From the NCBI RefSeq assembly GCF_946886695.1, contig NZ_CAMPJD010000049.1, forward strand, positions 1 to 35,064: a DNA stretch of 35,064 nt, given 5' to 3'. The stretch is from an uncultured Pseudoxanthomonas sp. (lineage in GTDB: Bacteria > Pseudomonadota > Gammaproteobacteria > Xanthomonadales > Xanthomonadaceae). Under the pieces are notes generated by a model. The model had not been told where the DNA came from, did not search any database, and was given only the letters and a program-made list of their open reading frames with translations. The number at the start of each line of letters is the position of its first letter. The stretch's first letter is position 1. Below are positions 1 to 9,910 of this stretch, in pieces. The position numbers and the translations under genes are program-made.

Positions 1-69
1 GCCGGCGACAAGGTCCCGCGCAACACGACCGTCGCCGGTGTCCGCATCGGCGCACAGACTGGTGCCTGA
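1..69 (+). CDS. C-terminal 22 codons of an unidentified gene (partial)
   Basis: Frame 1 is open from the left edge to a TGA at 67-69 and reads [20 protein letters not shown] followed by GA. The GDxVPxNTTVAGV pattern resembles the last turns of a left-handed beta-helix (hexapeptide-repeat) acyltransferase, where such a segment often closes the protein. That is only a resemblance over about 15 residues. The other two forward frames and the reverse frames read as Arg/Pro/Ala-rich noise, which favours frame 1 but does not prove it. Confidence 0.3.
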   Translation, partial: AGDKVPRNTTVAGVRIGAQTGA

Positions 70-314
70 GGGCGGCCACAGGTCCGGCCGGCAGCAGGGC
101 GGAGCATTTTAGATCAATGACTTGGATGGATCGCCCCCGTGGCCCTGCTTGCGGACTGCGGTCGCGGGCACGGCGGCAGCCTGGCCACCCTAACGGCCGT
201 CCCGGCTGACTGAGCGCCCACCCGAACCCGCTACTTCGCTGGCAATGGCGCCATTTGCCCCCACCTAGGCAGATCGCTACGCTTCCTTGTTCGCTTTCCG
301 GATCCCCCCACCCG

Positions 315-3256
<2,942 letters not shown>

Positions 3257-3260
<4 letters not shown>

Positions 3261-3682
3261 GCGCAACCGATCCCAACGCCGCCGGCCGCAAGCTGCTGGC
3301 GAAGATTCCGATCAGCGTGCGCTGGCGCGACATGGACAGCATGGGCCACGTCAACAACGCCAAGTACATTTCGTATCTGGAAGAAGCCCGTGTGCGCTGG
3401 ATGCTGACGGTGCCGGAAGTGTCGATGACCGACCGCATCGCCCCCGTCGTGGCCGCCAACAACATCAACTACAAGCGCCCGCTCACCTGGCCGAACGACG
3501 TAGTGGTGGAGCTCTATGTCGACCGCCTGGGCACCAGCAGCGTCACCATCGGCCACCGCATCGTGTCGGCGAAGGACGACAGCGTGCTGTATTCGGACGG
3601 CAACGTGGTGGTGGTGTGGATGGACACGCAGACCGGCCACAGCGCGCCGCTGCCGGCGGCGATCAGGGCGGTGTCGGAGTAA
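3257..3682 (+). CDS. Acyl-CoA thioesterase, hotdog fold (4HBT, FadM/YbgC-like)
   Basis: 141-residue single hotdog domain. The N-terminal motif [16 protein letters not shown] (from residue 22) is the 4-hydroxybenzoyl-CoA thioesterase signature, with D27 at the catalytic Asp position and H31-V-N-N following. These enzymes hydrolyse acyl-CoA thioesters in the cytoplasm; the true substrate cannot be read from the sequence. The ATG overlaps the uvrA stop as ATGA, so the two genes are translationally coupled. No functional link to excision repair is evident. A REP pair follows the stop codon. Confidence 0.88.
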
Positions 3683-3700
3683 CGGCGCCCTTGGCCCCCT

Positions 3701-3844
3701 GTAGGAGCGACGTGAGTCGCGACCGGAATCTTCCGGAGACAGTGGATGCAAAAGGCTATCCAATTGCTTCCGTCTACGCTGCTCCATGCTTCCGGTTCTG
3801 CCGTGTCGCTTCAGGTCCGCGGTCGCGACTCACGTCGCTCCTAC
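3701..3844. repeat. Inverted pair of GTAG-type REP elements (REPIN-like), copy 1
   Basis: The left arm at 3701-3724 starts GTAGGAGCGACGTGAG and ends TCGCGACC. The right arm at 3821-3844 is its perfect 24-bp reverse complement. Each arm is itself a hairpin (GCGAC, loop GTGA, GTCGC) behind a GTAG head, which is the layout of RAYT-associated REPs described in Stenotrophomonas and Xanthomonas. The 96-bp interior has no recognised gene. The pair lies between two convergent genes. Confidence 0.85.
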
Positions 3845-3858
3845 AGGAATCGATGCGT

Positions 3859-4302
3859 TCAGGGCAGGCTCTTGCGCACCTCGAACTGCACCGGCAACCA
3901 GCGGCCGTCGGCGAGCCTCAGCGTGATCACCACTTTCTCACCCGCCGCTATCGGCGCGTAGGGGCCATGCAGCATCAGATGCAGCCCGCCGGGCTTCAGT
4001 TCGGCGGCCTTGCCGGGCGCGATGGGCAGCGCGGCCACTTCGCGCATGCGGCTGACGCCGTTCGCTTCGCGCGTTTCGTGCAGGGACACGTCCTCGAAGG
4101 CGAGGCTCTCCGCGCCGACGATGCTGACCGGGGTCTTGCACGGATTCTCGATGCGGGCGAAGCCAGCCATCATCGGCATCGCAACCGGTGGCATGCGCAC
4201 CCACGCCGCCTTGGCGACGGGCAGGCATTCGGTCGCGTGGGCGGTGCCCAGGCCCGACATCAACAGGGCCGACAGGCCGATCATTCCGGTGCGATGGTTC
4301 AT
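3859..4302 (-). CDS. Periplasmic copper chaperone, PCuA(C) family
   Basis: 147 residues with an N-terminal signal peptide (hydrophobic MIGLSALLMSGLGTAHA, likely cleaved near residue 23). The PCuA(C) copper-binding pattern H-x10-M-x21-H-x-M is met exactly by H75, M86, H108 and M110. In characterised members these residues bind Cu(I) in the periplasm for delivery to cytochrome oxidase CuA sites or for copper tolerance. Two cysteines (C26, C55) could form a disulphide. The gene is divergent from the isomerase gene at 4341 with 38 bp between starts. No partner SCO gene is adjacent. Confidence 0.9.
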   Translation of the reverse strand: MNHRTGMIGLSALLMSGLGTAHATECLPVAKAAWVRMPPVAMPMMAGFARIENPCKTPVSIVGAESLAFEDVSLHETREANGVSRMREVAALPIAPGKAAELKPGGLHLMLHGPYAPIAAGEKVVITLRLADGRWLPVQFEVRKSLP

Positions 4303-4340
4303 GCGCCTATGATACCGGCCTGACTTCAGGGAGCGGATGA

Positions 4341-5117
4341 ATGACCGGACTCATCGACACCATCGACCATGGCGACATCCGCGAGATCCGGCTTGCGCGC
4401 CCGCCCGTCAACGCTCTGAACACCGAGCTGTGCCGCGCGCTCATCGACGCGCTCAACACCGCGCTGGACCAAGGGGTGCGCGGCATCGTGCTGGCCGGCA
4501 ACCCGAAGATCTTCTCTGCCGGCATGGACGTTCCCTATCTGCTGTCACTGGGCGACGACCGCAAGGCACTCCTCGACGCCTGGCAGGCATTCTTCGGCGC
4601 GGCGCGCACGCTGGCCGAATCACGCGTACCGGTGGTGGCGGCCATCACCGGTCACGCCCCGGCCGGCGGCTGCGTCCTGGCGCTGTGCTGCGACTATCGC
4701 GTGATGGCGCGCAGCGCGGATCCCGCCCGTCCCTTCGCGCTCGGCCTCAACGAGACCCAGGTGGGACTGGTGGTACCGGAGGGCATCCAGCGCCTGATGC
4801 GTCGCGTGGTCGGGAACTACCGCGCGGAACGCTTGCTGGTCGCGGGCGAAATGGTGCCCGCCGAACGTGCGATCGACATCGGCCTGGTGGACGAACTGGT
4901 CGATCAGCAGGAGGTTGTCGCCCGTTCCGTGGCCTGGCTGCAGCAACTGCTGGGCCTGCCGCACCACCCGATGCTGCAGACGCGCGCCCTCGCCCGCCGC
5001 GACCTGGTCGAGGCCCTGGACCCTTCCCTGATCCAGCTGGAACGCTTCGTCGATGCATGGCATGCGCCCGATACGCAGCAGGCGTTGCGCGCTCTGGTGG
5101 ACAAGCTGAAGAAGTGA
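4341..5117 (+). CDS. Delta3-Delta2-enoyl-CoA isomerase-like crotonase (ECI1 type)
   Basis: 258 residues, crotonase superfamily. Oxyanion-hole segments are GNPKIFSAGMD (residues 53-63) and HAPAGGC (105-111). The Glu used as the first acid by enoyl-CoA hydratases is Val112 here. The second acid is kept as E138 within GLNETQVGL, which matches the single catalytic Glu motif (NETQ) of mitochondrial ECI1. This points to double-bond isomerisation in unsaturated fatty acid oxidation rather than hydration. A ribosome site AGGGAG (4328-4333) sits 7 nt before ATG 4341 and decides this start over the out-of-frame ATG at 4337. The gene is convergent with the sulfurtransferase, 12 bp apart. Confidence 0.82.
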   Translation: MTGLIDTIDHGDIREIRLARPPVNALNTELCRALIDALNTALDQGVRGIVLAGNPKIFSAGMDVPYLLSLGDDRKALLDAWQAFFGAARTLAESRVPVVAAITGHAPAGGCVLALCCDYRVMARSADPARPFALGLNETQVGLVVPEGIQRLMRRVVGNYRAERLLVAGEMVPAERAIDIGLVDELVDQQEVVARSVAWLQQLLGLPHHPMLQTRALARRDLVEALDPSLIQLERFVDAWHAPDTQQALRALVDKLKK

Positions 5118-5129
5118 GGCGTCGCGCCG

Positions 5130-5993
5130 TCAGTCGCCGCGGGCGACAGGACGCGATGGATCGCTGATCCAGCCGCTCCACGAACCGGGATACACCCGCG
5201 CACCGCGCAGGCCGGCGTGCTCGAAGGCGAGCAGCAGGTGGCAAGCCGTCACGCCGGATCCGCACATCAACACAGTGTCGCCAGGAGCGCGCGCACCCAG
5301 CAGCGAAGACAGCTCGAGGCGGAGCTCCTCCGCCGGCTTGAAACGGCCCTCGCGCAGGTTCTGTGCGAACGGACGGTTGAGCGCGCCCGGCACATGCCCG
5401 GCGACCGGATCGATGGGCTCGACGTCCCCACGGAAGCGCTCGGCCGCCCGCGCATCGACAAGCCAACCGCTGTCTTCGTCCAGCCGGTCCAGGACTTCGT
5501 CAGCACTTACGAGCTGACGGGCATCCATACGAGATGGATACGCCGCGACGGGTGGCGGTGCGGCAACCTCGGCGGTTTCCTCTCCACCCATGACACGCCA
5601 TGCGGCCAATCCTCCATCCAGCACGGCCACCCGCGGATGTCCCATCAGCCTCAACAACCACCACAGGCGTGCGGCCGCCATGCTGCCGTCGCCGGCGTCG
5701 TAGACCACCACCTGGTGTACCGGCCCGATCCCCCATTCGCCCAACCTGCGGGCGAGCACGTCGCTGTCGGGCAATGGATGGCGACCCTCACCGACCTTCG
5801 ACAGATCCGACAAGTCGAGATTCAGGTCGGCGTACACCGCGCCGGGCAGGTGCGACTCGGCATAGGCCTGGCGGCCCGCATCCGGCGCCGCGTTGAGCAT
5901 CACGAAACGCGCATCCACCAGCCGCACTCCCGCATCACCGAGAACGGCGGACAACGCAGGCGCATCGATCAGGGTGGTCCAGTTCGTATTCAT
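5130..5993 (-). CDS. sseA: 3-mercaptopyruvate sulfurtransferase (tandem rhodanese)
   Basis: 287 residues with two rhodanese domains. The first (about 8-138) lacks the active Cys. The second (about 160-283) carries C244 in CGSGVTAC, the loop typical of 3-mercaptopyruvate rather than thiosulfate sulfurtransferases. The C-terminal YPGSWSGWISDPSRPV block is also typical of the SseA family. The start ATG (5993-5991) overlaps the TGA of the upstream NUDIX gene as ATGA, so the two are co-translated; the longer open frame upstream of it is coding sequence of that gene in another frame. Confidence 0.9.
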   Translation of the reverse strand: MNTNWTTLIDAPALSAVLGDAGVRLVDARFVMLNAAPDAGRQAYAESHLPGAVYADLNLDLSDLSKVGEGRHPLPDSDVLARRLGEWGIGPVHQVVVYDAGDGSMAAARLWWLLRLMGHPRVAVLDGGLAAWRVMGGEETAEVAAPPPVAAYPSRMDARQLVSADEVLDRLDEDSGWLVDARAAERFRGDVEPIDPVAGHVPGALNRPFAQNLREGRFKPAEELRLELSSLLGARAPGDTVLMCGSGVTACHLLLAFEHAGLRGARVYPGSWSGWISDPSRPVARGD

Positions 5994-6793
5994 GCAAGCT
6001 GCTCCAGCCGTTGCCGCAGGTTGAACAGGATGGCGGCCGTCGCGCCCCAGATGCGCTGTCCAGGCCACGCGTACTCAAGCACGACGCGCCGGCGCCCGCG
6101 ATAGTCGACTTCGACGCGGCGGAGGTTGTCCGGCGACAGCAGGTAGTCGAGCGGCACTTCGAACACGTCGGCCACTTCATTCGGCTCGGGCACTGGCACG
6201 AAGGCGGGATCGATCAACGCGACCACCGGCACCACGCGGAACCCACTGATCGTCGTGAATGGATCGAGGAAGCCCAGCGGCGTCACCTGCGACGCCGGCA
6301 ATGCGATTTCCTCATGGCTTTCGCGCAAGGCCGCCGCGACGGCATCGGCATCGGTCGGCTCGATGCGGCCGCCCGGGAAGCTCACCTGCCCACCGTGGTG
6401 GCGCAGGCCATCGGTGCGGCGGGTCAGCAGCACCTGGGTGCCCTCCTCGCGGGGAACCAGTCCCGCCAGCACGGCCGCTTCGGCCAATGGTCCCGGCGGC
6501 AGCAGGTCGACCAGATCATCGTGGTTCCAGCCCGCCTCGGCCGGCATGGCACCCAGCGGATGCAGTGCACGACGCAGTGCGCCGCCTTCGCGCAAGCGCT
6601 GCTCCAGCGGCGAGCGCACGCGTTCGCGCGCAGGCAGCACGTACTCCATCAGACGCAGGCGTTCGTCATCGTTCATCTGCGACCAGTGCGCGATCTCGGA
6701 CGTGGTACGGAGGCAGCCTTCACACAACCCGTTGTCGTCCAGCGTACAGACGCCGATGCATGGGCTGAGCACGGCGCGGAAAGCGGTATTCAT
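5990..6793 (-). CDS. DUF1289-NudL fusion: CoA pyrophosphatase with N-terminal Cys domain
   Basis: 267 residues. Residues 10-40 are a DUF1289 module: PCIGVC (C12, C16), then GLCEGCLRT (C24, C27) and EIAHW. DUF1289 is usually a stand-alone protein of about 60 residues with a proposed metal or Fe-S site. The rest is a NudL-type Nudix hydrolase: SFPGGRIEPTDAD, then RESHEE (157-162) as the Nudix box, and FLDPFTTISGFRVVPVV as in E. coli NudL. Family members split CoA into phosphopantetheine and 3',5'-ADP. The start ATG 6793 lies just before the DUF1289 motif; codons of the open frame upstream of it do not resemble any protein. Coupled to sseA by an ATGA overlap. Confidence 0.85.
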   Translation of the reverse strand: MNTAFRAVLSPCIGVCTLDDNGLCEGCLRTTSEIAHWSQMNDDERLRLMEYVLPARERVRSPLEQRLREGGALRRALHPLGAMPAEAGWNHDDLVDLLPPGPLAEAAVLAGLVPREEGTQVLLTRRTDGLRHHGGQVSFPGGRIEPTDADAVAAALRESHEEIALPASQVTPLGFLDPFTTISGFRVVPVVALIDPAFVPVPEPNEVADVFEVPLDYLLSPDNLRRVEVDYRGRRRVVLEYAWPGQRIWGATAAILFNLRQRLEQLA

Positions 6794-6841
6794 TTCATCC
6801 GACACCTGCGGAGGGTAGCGCGGAACGCTGCCCGGCGCTGA

Positions 6842-6872
6842 AAAGCACTGCGCCGGCACAGGGCCGGCGCAG
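6842..6872 (-). terminator. Rho-independent terminator after the FKBP gene
   Basis: A perfect 10-bp stem CTGCGCCGGC (6848-6857) pairs with GCCGGCGCAG (6863-6872) around a 5-nt loop. On the minus strand the stem is followed by TGCTTTTC. It lies downstream of the FKBP stop at 6966 and just upstream of the NudL fusion start at 6793, so it should separate the two transcripts. Confidence 0.65.
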
Positions 6873-6898
6873 ATGGACGTTGCTTTGACAGCCACTGG

Positions 6899-6918
6899 AT
6901 CCCCGCTTGCGCGGGGAT
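6899..6918. repeat. Solo GGATCCCCGC palindromic REP-like element
   Basis: ATCCCCGC (6899-6906) and GCGGGGAT (6911-6918) form an 8-bp hairpin with loop TTGC, followed by GACGCGG. The element resembles the ATCCCGGC...GCCGGGAT hairpins in the repeat block at 25022-25297. It may also act as a second hairpin 3' of the FKBP gene. Confidence 0.5.
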
Positions 6919-6965
6919 GACGCGGTGACCAAGGCGCCCGCGCGGTGCGCGGACGCGTCATTGCG

Positions 6966-7667
6966 TCACTTGACGCTGACCAGCTTGATCTCGAAGACCA
7001 CCGCCACGTTGGGCGGGAAGCCGGTGCGCGGATCGGCGCCATAGGCCTTGTCCGGCGGCAGTGCGACTTCCCACTTGGCGCCTGCGGGCATCTGCAGCAG
7101 GGCTTCACGCATGGCCGGCATCTCGACCGCGCTGACCTTCAAGTCCTTCATCTGCTGCGCCGGGCGTGCCTCGGCCGGGCGCTGGCCGAACGGATACGGA
7201 CCGGACACCAGCAGTTCAACCGTGCTGGCCTGGGTCGGCTTGGCACCGTTGCCGTTCTCCAGCACCTTGTAGGGGACACCGCTGGCCAGCGACTTCACGC
7301 CCGGCTGGCCCTTGAACGTACCGATGAACTGGTCGCTCTTGGTCTTGTTCTCGGCCGCCACCTTGTCGTACTCGGCCTTGGCCTGCTGCGCGCGGGTCTG
7401 CTCGCGCTTCTGGAAGGCTTCCAGGGCGGGCTTCAGCTGCTCGGACGTCAGCGCCGGCTTCTGCTTGGCGTAGGCGTCCTGCAGGCCCTTCACCACCGAA
7501 TTGATGTCCAGCTGTTCGCCACGTGCGGTCAGCTCGGCCAGATTGTTGCCATAGTCGTAACCGAAGTAGTAGCTCAACTTGCCCTTCTCGGACGAGACGT
7601 CCTGGGCCAGGGCGCTACCGGCCATGGCGAATGCCGCAACTGCGACCACTAACGAACGCACCTTCAT
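6966..7667 (-). CDS. FKBP-type peptidyl-prolyl isomerase homologue, exported, degenerate
   Basis: 233 residues. A signal peptide (MKVRSLVVAVAAFAMAGSALA) precedes an FKBP_N-type dimerisation region with long charged helices (about 22-130, SYYFGYDYGNNLAE onward), then an FKBP domain. The C-terminal half of that domain is kept (LLQMPAGAKWEVALPPDKAYG, FPPNVAVVFEIKLVSV). The segment that normally reads YxGxLxDGxxFDSS is replaced by a Pro/Arg/Ala-rich stretch (SGPYPFGQRPAEARPA), and the Trp at the floor of the pocket (VIPGW) is missing. Chaperone activity without isomerase activity is therefore plausible. The start at ATG 7667 has GGAGAG upstream; the 44 codons of open frame before it are not protein-like. 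Confidence 0.82.
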   Translation of the reverse strand: MKVRSLVVAVAAFAMAGSALAQDVSSEKGKLSYYFGYDYGNNLAELTARGEQLDINSVVKGLQDAYAKQKPALTSEQLKPALEAFQKREQTRAQQAKAEYDKVAAENKTKSDQFIGTFKGQPGVKSLASGVPYKVLENGNGAKPTQASTVELLVSGPYPFGQRPAEARPAQQMKDLKVSAVEMPAMREALLQMPAGAKWEVALPPDKAYGADPRTGFPPNVAVVFEIKLVSVK

Positions 7668-7829
7668 CAACACACTCTCCGGATTGGGCGGCGGCATACC
7701 GCCTGGAAATGGACGCGCTAGGATAGCCGCCGGGGCGCTTAACCGCCACTGACGACAGGCTGGTCTGACCGGGCCTTCATGGCAGAGTTCCCGCTTCACT
7801 CAAATTTTACAATTCACCGCAGAAAACCC

Positions 7830-8612
7830 ATGCCCGACAGTCTCGTCCTCGTTACCGATGCGGAAGGTGTCCGCCGCATCACCGTGAACCGCCCCGACAA
7901 GCTGAATGCCCTCAATGCCGCCACGCTCGATGCGCTGCAGGCGGCGTTCGACGCAGCAGCTGCCGATGCGGCCGTCAGAGTCGTCGTGCTGACCGGCGCC
8001 GGCCCCAAGGCGTTCGTCGCCGGCGCCGACATCGCCGAAATGGCAGACCTGCGCGCCACGGAGGGTCGCGATTTCTCCCTGCGCGGCCAGAAACTGATGC
8101 GCAGCATCGAGACGCTGCCCAAGCCGGTCATCGCGATGGTGAACGGCTTCGCCCTGGGCGGCGGGCTGGAACTGGCCATGGCCTGCCATCTCCGCATTGC
8201 GGCGGATACGGCCAAGGTAGGCCAACCCGAGATCAACCTTGGGCTCATCCCGGGCTTCGGCGGAAGCCAGCGGTTGCTGCGCCTGGCCGGGCGTTCGGCC
8301 ACGCTGGAGCTCTGCCTGCTCGGCGCCCCGGTTACGGCCGAGCGTGCACTGCAGCTGGGTATCGTCACCCGTGTGGTGCCAGTGGCGGAGCTGGAGGTCG
8401 AGACGGCGAAGGTCGCGGCGCAACTGGCCGCGTCCGCGCCGCTTGCACTGCGCGCAACGCTCGATGCCGTGAATGTCGGCGGCGAGTGCGGCATCGAAGA
8501 AGGGCTGCAGTACGAAACCGCGCAGTTCGGCCTGATGTTCGCCACCGATGACATGCGCGAAGGCACACGTGCCTTCATCGAACGCCGCAAGCCGGCCTTC
8601 ACCGGCCGCTGA
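7830..8612 (+). CDS. Short-chain enoyl-CoA hydratase (crotonase)
   Basis: 260 residues. Oxyanion-hole segments are KAFVAGADIAEM (60-71) and NGFALGGGLEL (105-115). Both catalytic glutamates are present, E114 in GGGLE and E134 in QPEINLGLIPG, as in true hydratases such as rat ECH and clostridial Crt; this contrasts with the isomerase-like paralogue at 4341. It hydrates trans-2-enoyl-CoA in beta-oxidation or related CoA pathways. ATG 7830 was chosen because family similarity begins there; the 17 codons before it are not conserved in type. There is no clear Shine-Dalgarno, but an AT-rich stretch with TACAAT (7808-7813) could be a -10 element. Confidence 0.9.
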   Translation: MPDSLVLVTDAEGVRRITVNRPDKLNALNAATLDALQAAFDAAAADAAVRVVVLTGAGPKAFVAGADIAEMADLRATEGRDFSLRGQKLMRSIETLPKPVIAMVNGFALGGGLELAMACHLRIAADTAKVGQPEINLGLIPGFGGSQRLLRLAGRSATLELCLLGAPVTAERALQLGIVTRVVPVAELEVETAKVAAQLAASAPLALRATLDAVNVGGECGIEEGLQYETAQFGLMFATDDMREGTRAFIERRKPAFTGR

Positions 8613-8622
8613 GTGGAAGGGC

Positions 8623-9012
8623 ATGGCGATGACCCCATGTCGTTGCCCGACGTGCGACCTCGCGCGGTCTCTGCACGCCCTGCTCATGGCAGACGATGTG
8701 GATGGCGCCATCGAGGCGGGCCTGATGTCATTCGCTGCCTGCGATTGCACTACTGACGATGTCGTCACCATCACGTCAGTGATGCAGGCACAGGCGCGAC
8801 TGCGTACCGCCTGGGAGGCCCGCCGCCGCTACCGGTTGCGCCAGGCGCGCCTGGCGCGACGCGCCCAGGAACGCGAAGCCCGACGCCTGGCGGCGGCGCC
8901 GGCCACCACGGACACCGCATCTTCCGCACCGGAACGTCCTGCACTGCCCGCCAGCGCCGCAGCGATCCTGGCGCGTGCCAAGGCCAAGGCAGCCGACAGG
9001 ATGAAGCGATGA
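8623..9012 (+). CDS. Small hypothetical protein with CxCxxC motif, coupled to nth
   Basis: 129 residues, family not recognised. The N-terminus has CRCPTC (residues 5-10) and a later CDC in FAACDCTTDD, which could bind zinc or another metal. Then follows a strongly basic helical region (ARRRYRLRQARLARRAQER) and an Ala-rich, low-complexity C-terminus ending AKAKAADRMKR. GGAAGG lies just before ATG 8623; ATG 8629 is a possible alternative. The stop overlaps the nth start (ATGA), so it should be made together with endonuclease III. A nucleic-acid-binding role is only a guess from the Cys motif and basic helix. Confidence 0.75.
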   Translation: MAMTPCRCPTCDLARSLHALLMADDVDGAIEAGLMSFAACDCTTDDVVTITSVMQAQARLRTAWEARRRYRLRQARLARRAQEREARRLAAAPATTDTASSAPERPALPASAAAILARAKAKAADRMKR

Positions 9013-9671
9013 CGCGTGCACCCCGGCGCAGCGCCACGTTGACGCGCGCGGAAGTCGTGGAACTCTTCTCGCGTTTGCGCGAGCTCAACCCGAAGCCAAC
9101 CACCGAGCTGGAATACAGCACGCCATTCGAATTGCTGGTCGCGGTGACCTTGTCGGCGCAGGCGACCGACGTGGGCGTCAACAAGGCGACCCGGCGCCTG
9201 TTTCCCGTGGCCAATACGCCGGCGGCCATCCTGGCGCTGGGCGAGGACGGGCTGAAGAAGTACATCTCGACCATCGGCCTGTTCAACGCGAAAGCGAAGA
9301 ACGTCATCGCCGCCTGCCGCATCCTGCTCGACGAGCACGGCGGCGAAGTGCCACGTTCGCGCGAAGCACTCGAAGCCTTGCCCGGCGTGGGCCGCAAGAC
9401 CGCCAACGTGGTACTGAACACGGCGTTCGGCGAGCCCACCATGGCGGTGGACACGCACATCTTCCGTGTCGCCAACCGGACCGGGCTCGCACCCGGCAAG
9501 GATGTGCGGGCGGTGGAGGACAGACTGGTGAAGGTGGTGCCGGCGGAGTTCATGCATGACGCGCATCACTGGCTGATCCTGCATGGCCGTTACGTCTGCA
9601 AGGCGCGGAAGCCGGATTGTCCGCAATGCGTGATCCGGGACCTCTGCCGGTTCAAGGACAAGACGCCTTGA
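9009..9671 (+). CDS. nth: Endonuclease III (DNA glycosylase/AP lyase)
   Basis: 220 residues; base-excision repair enzyme for oxidised pyrimidines. The helix-hairpin-helix reads LPGVGRKTA with catalytic K130, and the catalytic Asp is D148 in VDTHIFR. The C-terminal [4Fe-4S] ligands C197, C204, C207 and C213 fit C-x6-C-x2-C-x5-C exactly. The start overlaps the upstream small gene by 4 bp. A REP pair follows the stop. Confidence 0.97.
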   Translation: MTRAPRRSATLTRAEVVELFSRLRELNPKPTTELEYSTPFELLVAVTLSAQATDVGVNKATRRLFPVANTPAAILALGEDGLKKYISTIGLFNAKAKNVIAACRILLDEHGGEVPRSREALEALPGVGRKTANVVLNTAFGEPTMAVDTHIFRVANRTGLAPGKDVRAVEDRLVKVVPAEFMHDAHHWLILHGRYVCKARKPDCPQCVIRDLCRFKDKTP

Positions 9672-9706
9672 ATGGGATTGGCTTACCAACGAACCCCAGC
9701 TCCCAT

Positions 9707-9844
9707 GTAGGAGCGACGTAAGTCGCGACCGTGCATCCGGGCCGCTACAGAACCATGCGATGCGTGCAATGTGGCGGCCATCACCGGAACGCTGTCTGTT
9801 CCCCTCCGGTCACGGTCGGCGGTCGTGACTGACGTCACTCCTAC
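9707..9844. repeat. Inverted pair of GTAG-type REP elements, copy 2
   Basis: The left arm at 9707-9730 begins GTAGGAGCGACGTAAG. The right arm at 9821-9844 is a diverged reverse complement. Read in the same sense, the right arm has GTGAC-GTCA-GTCAC where the left has GCGAC-GTAA-GTCGC: both sides of the hairpin changed together, so the stem is kept. The 90-bp interior is not coding. The pair sits between the convergent nth and porin genes. Confidence 0.8.
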
Positions 9845-9856
9845 AGAAAAGCCACA

Positions 9857-9889
9857 CAAAAAAGCCCCGGGACATGCCCGGGGCTCTTT
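9857..9889 (-). terminator. Rho-independent terminator of the porin gene
   Basis: A 9-bp GC-rich stem, AGCCCCGGG (9863-9871) with CCCGGGGCT (9877-9885), has a 5-nt loop. On the minus strand it is followed by TTTTTT, and AAAG precedes the stem. It starts about 20 nt past the porin stop. Confidence 0.9.
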
Positions 9890-9910
9890 GTTACTGGTCC
9901 CGCGTGACGC

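Noticed and set aside
70..314. LexA operator before uvrA
   Set aside because: No CTGT-N8-ACAG or Xanthomonas-type LexA palindrome was found in the 245 bp between the preceding stop and uvrA; no other clear element was seen there.
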